Source: Shimia isoporae (lineage in GTDB: Bacteria; Pseudomonadota; Alphaproteobacteria; Rhodobacterales; Rhodobacteraceae). Taken from it: a DNA stretch of 64,000 nucleotides. The notes under the pieces are model-generated. The model ran no database searches, was not told the DNA's origin, and saw nothing but the letters and a program-made list of their open reading frames with translations. A program made the translations under genes and the position numbers. Positions 61,366 through 64,000 of this stretch are shown one piece after another. Position 1 is the first letter of the stretch. Each line of letters begins with the position of its first letter. Location of the stretch: positions 1,984,001-2,048,000 of the forward strand of contig NZ_SMGR01000001.1 of NCBI RefSeq assembly GCF_004346865.1, read 5' to 3'.

Positions 61366-62843
61366 GCGATCCCTCCATCCAGAGCGGCAACCGCCACACT
61401 GGCTTGCTCCGCATCATCAAATGGCAACACATCTGAACCGATGATCTGCCCGCTCTCATGCCCTTTGCCGGCGATAAGAAGCGTGTCCCCCGCCTGCAAA
61501 GCATCCACGGCGCGCAAAATTGCCTCGGCACGGTCCCCGACTTCCGTCGCCTCCGGTGCCCCTTCCATCACGGCGGCACGAATGGATGCCGGATCTTCGG
61601 TGCGTGGATTGTCGTCGGTCACGAAAACAATGTCTGCGTTTTCCGCCGCCGCCTGCCCCATCAAAATACGTTTTCCGGCGTCTCGGTCTCCGCCTGCGCC
61701 AACAATGGCAATCAAGCGCCCCATGACATGAGGGCGCATCGCCTGCAGCGCCGTTTTCACCGCATCCGGTGTATGGGCATAGTCGACAAAAATGGCCGCA
61801 CCGTTTTCTCGTGTCGCAGCAAGTTGCATGCGACCCCGAACCGTTTTGAGCGACCCGAGAACCTCAAAGACCCTTTCAGGCTCGGCACCGCAGGCAATCG
61901 CCAAACCGGCCGCCAGCAACACGTTCTCCGCCTGAAAACCGCCAAGCAGGTTCAACCGCGCCATATAGGTCTTGCCTCTAAAGGCAAACCGGATGTCCTG
62001 ACCAGTCGCATCAAATCGTTGGCCCAGTAATTCCAGATCAGCACCCTCGCGCCCGACCGTTATGATGTCCTGACCACGGTCCTTCGCAATCAAAACCATG
62101 TCCGGCCCTCGCGGGTCGTCTATGTTGATCACTGCCGTGCCGTCATCTGCCAGAACACGATCAAACAGTCCTGCCTTGGCGTCGAAATACTCTTCAAATG
62201 TGGCGTGATAGTCGAGATGGTCCTGTGTGAAATTCGTAAAACCCGCGGCTTTCAGGTGTACACCGTCCAGCCGCCGCTGAGCCAACCCGTGAGAGGACGC
62301 CTCCATCGCGCCAAAAGCAATGTCTGCCTCGGCCGCAGCCGAAAGAGTACGATGCAAAGTGATCGGCTCCGGAGTTGTGTGATTGAGCGGCGCGGTGAAA
62401 TCGCCTTCAACACCGGTGGTACCAAGATTGATGGCCTCCAGTCCCAGTTCCTGCCAGATCATGCGCAGGAACGTCGCGACCGATGTCTTGCCGTTTGTGC
62501 CCGTCACTGCCGCCATAACTCCGGGCTGGGCACCGAACCAGAGCGCAGCACCATAGGCCAATGCCATCCGCGGGTCTTCCGTGACAACCAAAGCGGCGCC
62601 GCTTTCCGCAAGCTCATCGGCAGCGATCCGAGCTCCTTCAGCATCGGTCAGAACCGCGGCCGCCCCCTGACGCAAGGCATATTGAATGAACTCCCCACCG
62701 TGAACCCGCGTGCCGGGCAAAGCCGCAAAAAGGAAGCCTTCTCGCACTTCGCGACTGTCCACAGCCAAACCCAATATGTCGGGATTCGCGCCGCCAGCCG
62801 CCGCAAGTCCTAGTTCCGAAAGCTGTTTTTTGCCCGCTGTCAT
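61362..62843 (-). CDS. murE: UDP-MurNAc-dipeptide meso-diaminopimelate ligase
   Basis: This 493-residue ligase adds the third residue. The TDDNPRTEDP segment with DNPR identifies meso-diaminopimelate as the amino acid, in line with a Gram-negative wall. TGTNGKTSVATFLR is the ATP loop. It starts 18 bases after ftsI ends and overlaps murF by ATGA. Confidence 0.97.
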   Translation of the reverse strand: MTAGKKQLSELGLAAAGGANPDILGLAVDSREVREGFLFAALPGTRVHGGEFIQYALRQGAAAVLTDAEGARIAADELAESGAALVVTEDPRMALAYGAALWFGAQPGVMAAVTGTNGKTSVATFLRMIWQELGLEAINLGTTGVEGDFTAPLNHTTPEPITLHRTLSAAAEADIAFGAMEASSHGLAQRRLDGVHLKAAGFTNFTQDHLDYHATFEEYFDAKAGLFDRVLADDGTAVINIDDPRGPDMVLIAKDRGQDIITVGREGADLELLGQRFDATGQDIRFAFRGKTYMARLNLLGGFQAENVLLAAGLAIACGAEPERVFEVLGSLKTVRGRMQLAATRENGAAIFVDYAHTPDAVKTALQAMRPHVMGRLIAIVGAGGDRDAGKRILMGQAAAENADIVFVTDDNPRTEDPASIRAAVMEGAPEATEVGDRAEAILRAVDALQAGDTLLIAGKGHESGQIIGSDVLPFDDAEQASVAVAALDGGIA

Positions 62844-62861
62844 CCGCCCCGCCTTTTCGGC

Positions 62862-64000
62862 TTAATTCGATGTCAGGGTTATATCAGCAAGCTCTGCGGG
62901 TTCAACTTGCGGACGGAGACCCAACAAGGGCGCCACACGCGCAATCATTTCGGCCGCAACCGGCACGGCGGTCCAGCCGGCGGTGCGTCGCGGCTCTGTT
63001 CCAGACGTTTCCACCGGTTCGTCCAAAGACACAATCAACACGTATTTGGGGTCGTGCGCGGGGAACATAGACGCAAATGTTGCGATGACCTTATCGTCAT
63101 AGTATCCGCCACCTCGCTCCTTGGGTTTGTCCGCGGTTCCAGTCTTTCCTCCAACCGCATAGCCTGGCACCTCACCAAACGACGCTGTTCCTTCGCTAAC
63201 CACTTTCCTCAGCATCTTGCGAGCCGCAGCCGCACTGGTTTCGCTGAGCACCCGCGGTCCCTCCTGCACGCGATCTCGTTTCAAAATGGTCGGCAAAACC
63301 TGGGTGCCGCCATTGGCAATCGCCGCATAGCCAGCCGCCAGATGCAGAGGGCTTGCAGACAAACCGTGTCCATAGGAAATGGTCATAGTCGACAGTTCCG
63401 ACCAGTTTTTGGGCAGCAAGGGCTCAGCACCCTTGGCCTCCACCAGCTCAACCGGCGTAGGTTCAAAGAACCCAAGTTTGCCAAGGAAATCCTGTTGACG
63501 GGCCGCACCGATCACCTGCGCCATACGGGCCGTTCCGATGTTGGAAGACTTCACGATGATCTTCGTCACTGTAAGCTCGGCGCCATAGTTGCGGAAATCG
63601 CGAATTTTGAATTTTCCCCACCGCAGCGGTCCCGCCGTATTGATCAGGGTCGACGGGTTCGCCAAGCCAAGGTCCATCGACTGCGCCGCAGTGAAAATCT
63701 TGAAAGTCGAGCCAAGCTCGTAAAGCCCCTGAACGGCGCGATTGAACAACGGGCTGTCCCCTGCGTTGCCCTGCGTCGGCGGACGTGGTCGATCGTTCGG
63801 ATCAAAATCTGGCAGCGACACCATGGCAATCACTTCGCCTGTGTGCACATCCATCAGCACAGACGATGCGCCCTTGGCGTTCATCAACTTCATACCACCG
63901 TAAAGAACGCGTTCAGACGCATCCTGCACCGTCAAATCAATAGACAAAGTTAGCGCACGGCCACCGTTTGCAGGGTCGCGAAGGACTTCATCGAAGTATT
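62862..64000 (-). CDS. ftsI: Peptidoglycan transpeptidase FtsI / PBP3 (C-terminal part; runs off the window)
   Basis: FtsI crosslinks septal peptidoglycan beside FtsW. The frame is open to the right edge of the window, so only the C-terminal part of about 379 residues is seen. The catalytic triad of motifs is complete: SxxK in GSTFKIF, SxN in KSSNIGTARM, and KTG in VGGKTGTADKP. Text before them (YFDEVLRDPANGGRALTLSIDL) is the usual linker to the transpeptidase domain. A TTG at 63947 is internal, not the start. The N-terminal membrane anchor lies outside the window. Confidence 0.97.
   Translation of the reverse strand, partial: YFDEVLRDPANGGRALTLSIDLTVQDASERVLYGGMKLMNAKGASSVLMDVHTGEVIAMVSLPDFDPNDRPRPPTQGNAGDSPLFNRAVQGLYELGSTFKIFTAAQSMDLGLANPSTLINTAGPLRWGKFKIRDFRNYGAELTVTKIIVKSSNIGTARMAQVIGAARQQDFLGKLGFFEPTPVELVEAKGAEPLLPKNWSELSTMTISYGHGLSASPLHLAAGYAAIANGGTQVLPTILKRDRVQEGPRVLSETSAAAARKMLRKVVSEGTASFGEVPGYAVGGKTGTADKPKERGGGYYDDKVIATFASMFPAHDPKYVLIVSLDEPVETSGTEPRRTAGWTAVPVAAEMIARVAPLLGLRPQVEPAELADITLTSN

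Overview
The window looks like chromosome from a marine alphaproteobacterium of the Rhodobacterales (Roseobacter group). The evidence is a GC-rich sequence with ATGA-style gene overlaps, a heterotetrameric sarcosine oxidase operon, a PutA without its own repressor domain next to an Lrp-type PutR, a Hint-domain protein, small DUF2484 membrane proteins inside the cell-wall cluster, a FtsZ with a long C-terminal linker, and a LexA operator of the alphaproteobacterial GAAC-N7-GAAC type. No phage, insertion sequence, CRISPR array or rRNA operon was seen. One tRNA gene is present (tRNA-Leu, anticodon UAA).

Positions 1-13 kb hold mainly amine and nitrogen metabolism. In leftward order these are soxB, a small secreted protein, soxD and soxA (cut by the window edge), then a porin-like secreted protein and a glutamate dehydrogenase followed by a GFA/DUF6151 protein. 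A rightward tadG/tadE/tadE-like group has a promoter-like site and a terminator-like hairpin in its leader. Next come a small membrane protein, an aldo/keto reductase and an agmatinase-family gene. The agmatinase gene is divergent from an ImuA-like SOS gene carrying a LexA box.

Positions 13-39 kb are a mixed region: a serine hydrolase, a 0.4 kb GC-rich non-coding stretch, a LysR/DUF5519 divergent pair, an MFS exporter, a eukaryote/archaeon-like metG, tRNA-Leu, and putR-putA. A rhomboid protease and a GFA protein, suhB, a medium-chain reductase, the Hint protein and a metR-metF divergent pair follow. Then come a PaaI thioesterase, an aminopeptidase P, DUF427, and an ABC system (LolD-like ATPase, FtsX-like permease, DUF3299 protein). 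The region ends with a channel-type CLC protein.

Positions 39-64 kb are the division and cell wall (dcw) cluster, read leftward: ftsI, murE, murF, mraY, murD, ftsW, murG, murC, murB, ddl, ftsQ, ftsA, ftsZ, lpxC, bamD and recN. These genes make the lipid II precursors, flip and polymerise them at the septum, build the Z ring, start lipid A synthesis, and assemble outer membrane proteins. The cluster is interrupted by a secreted protein gene on the opposite strand (58.2 kb), a flavoprotein and a short ribosome hibernation factor (55-56.5 kb), and an APC permease with three small membrane proteins (49-51 kb). The ftsA-ftsZ gap carries three consecutive DnaA-box-like motifs and two GANTC sites, which suggests cell-cycle control of ftsZ.

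No clearly new system was found. The observations most worth checking are the solitary SOS-controlled imuA-like gene, the DnaA boxes before ftsZ, the DUF427/ABC/DUF3299 locus, the leader hairpin of the tad genes, the CLC protein lacking the internal proton glutamate, and the extra secreted protein in the sox operon.
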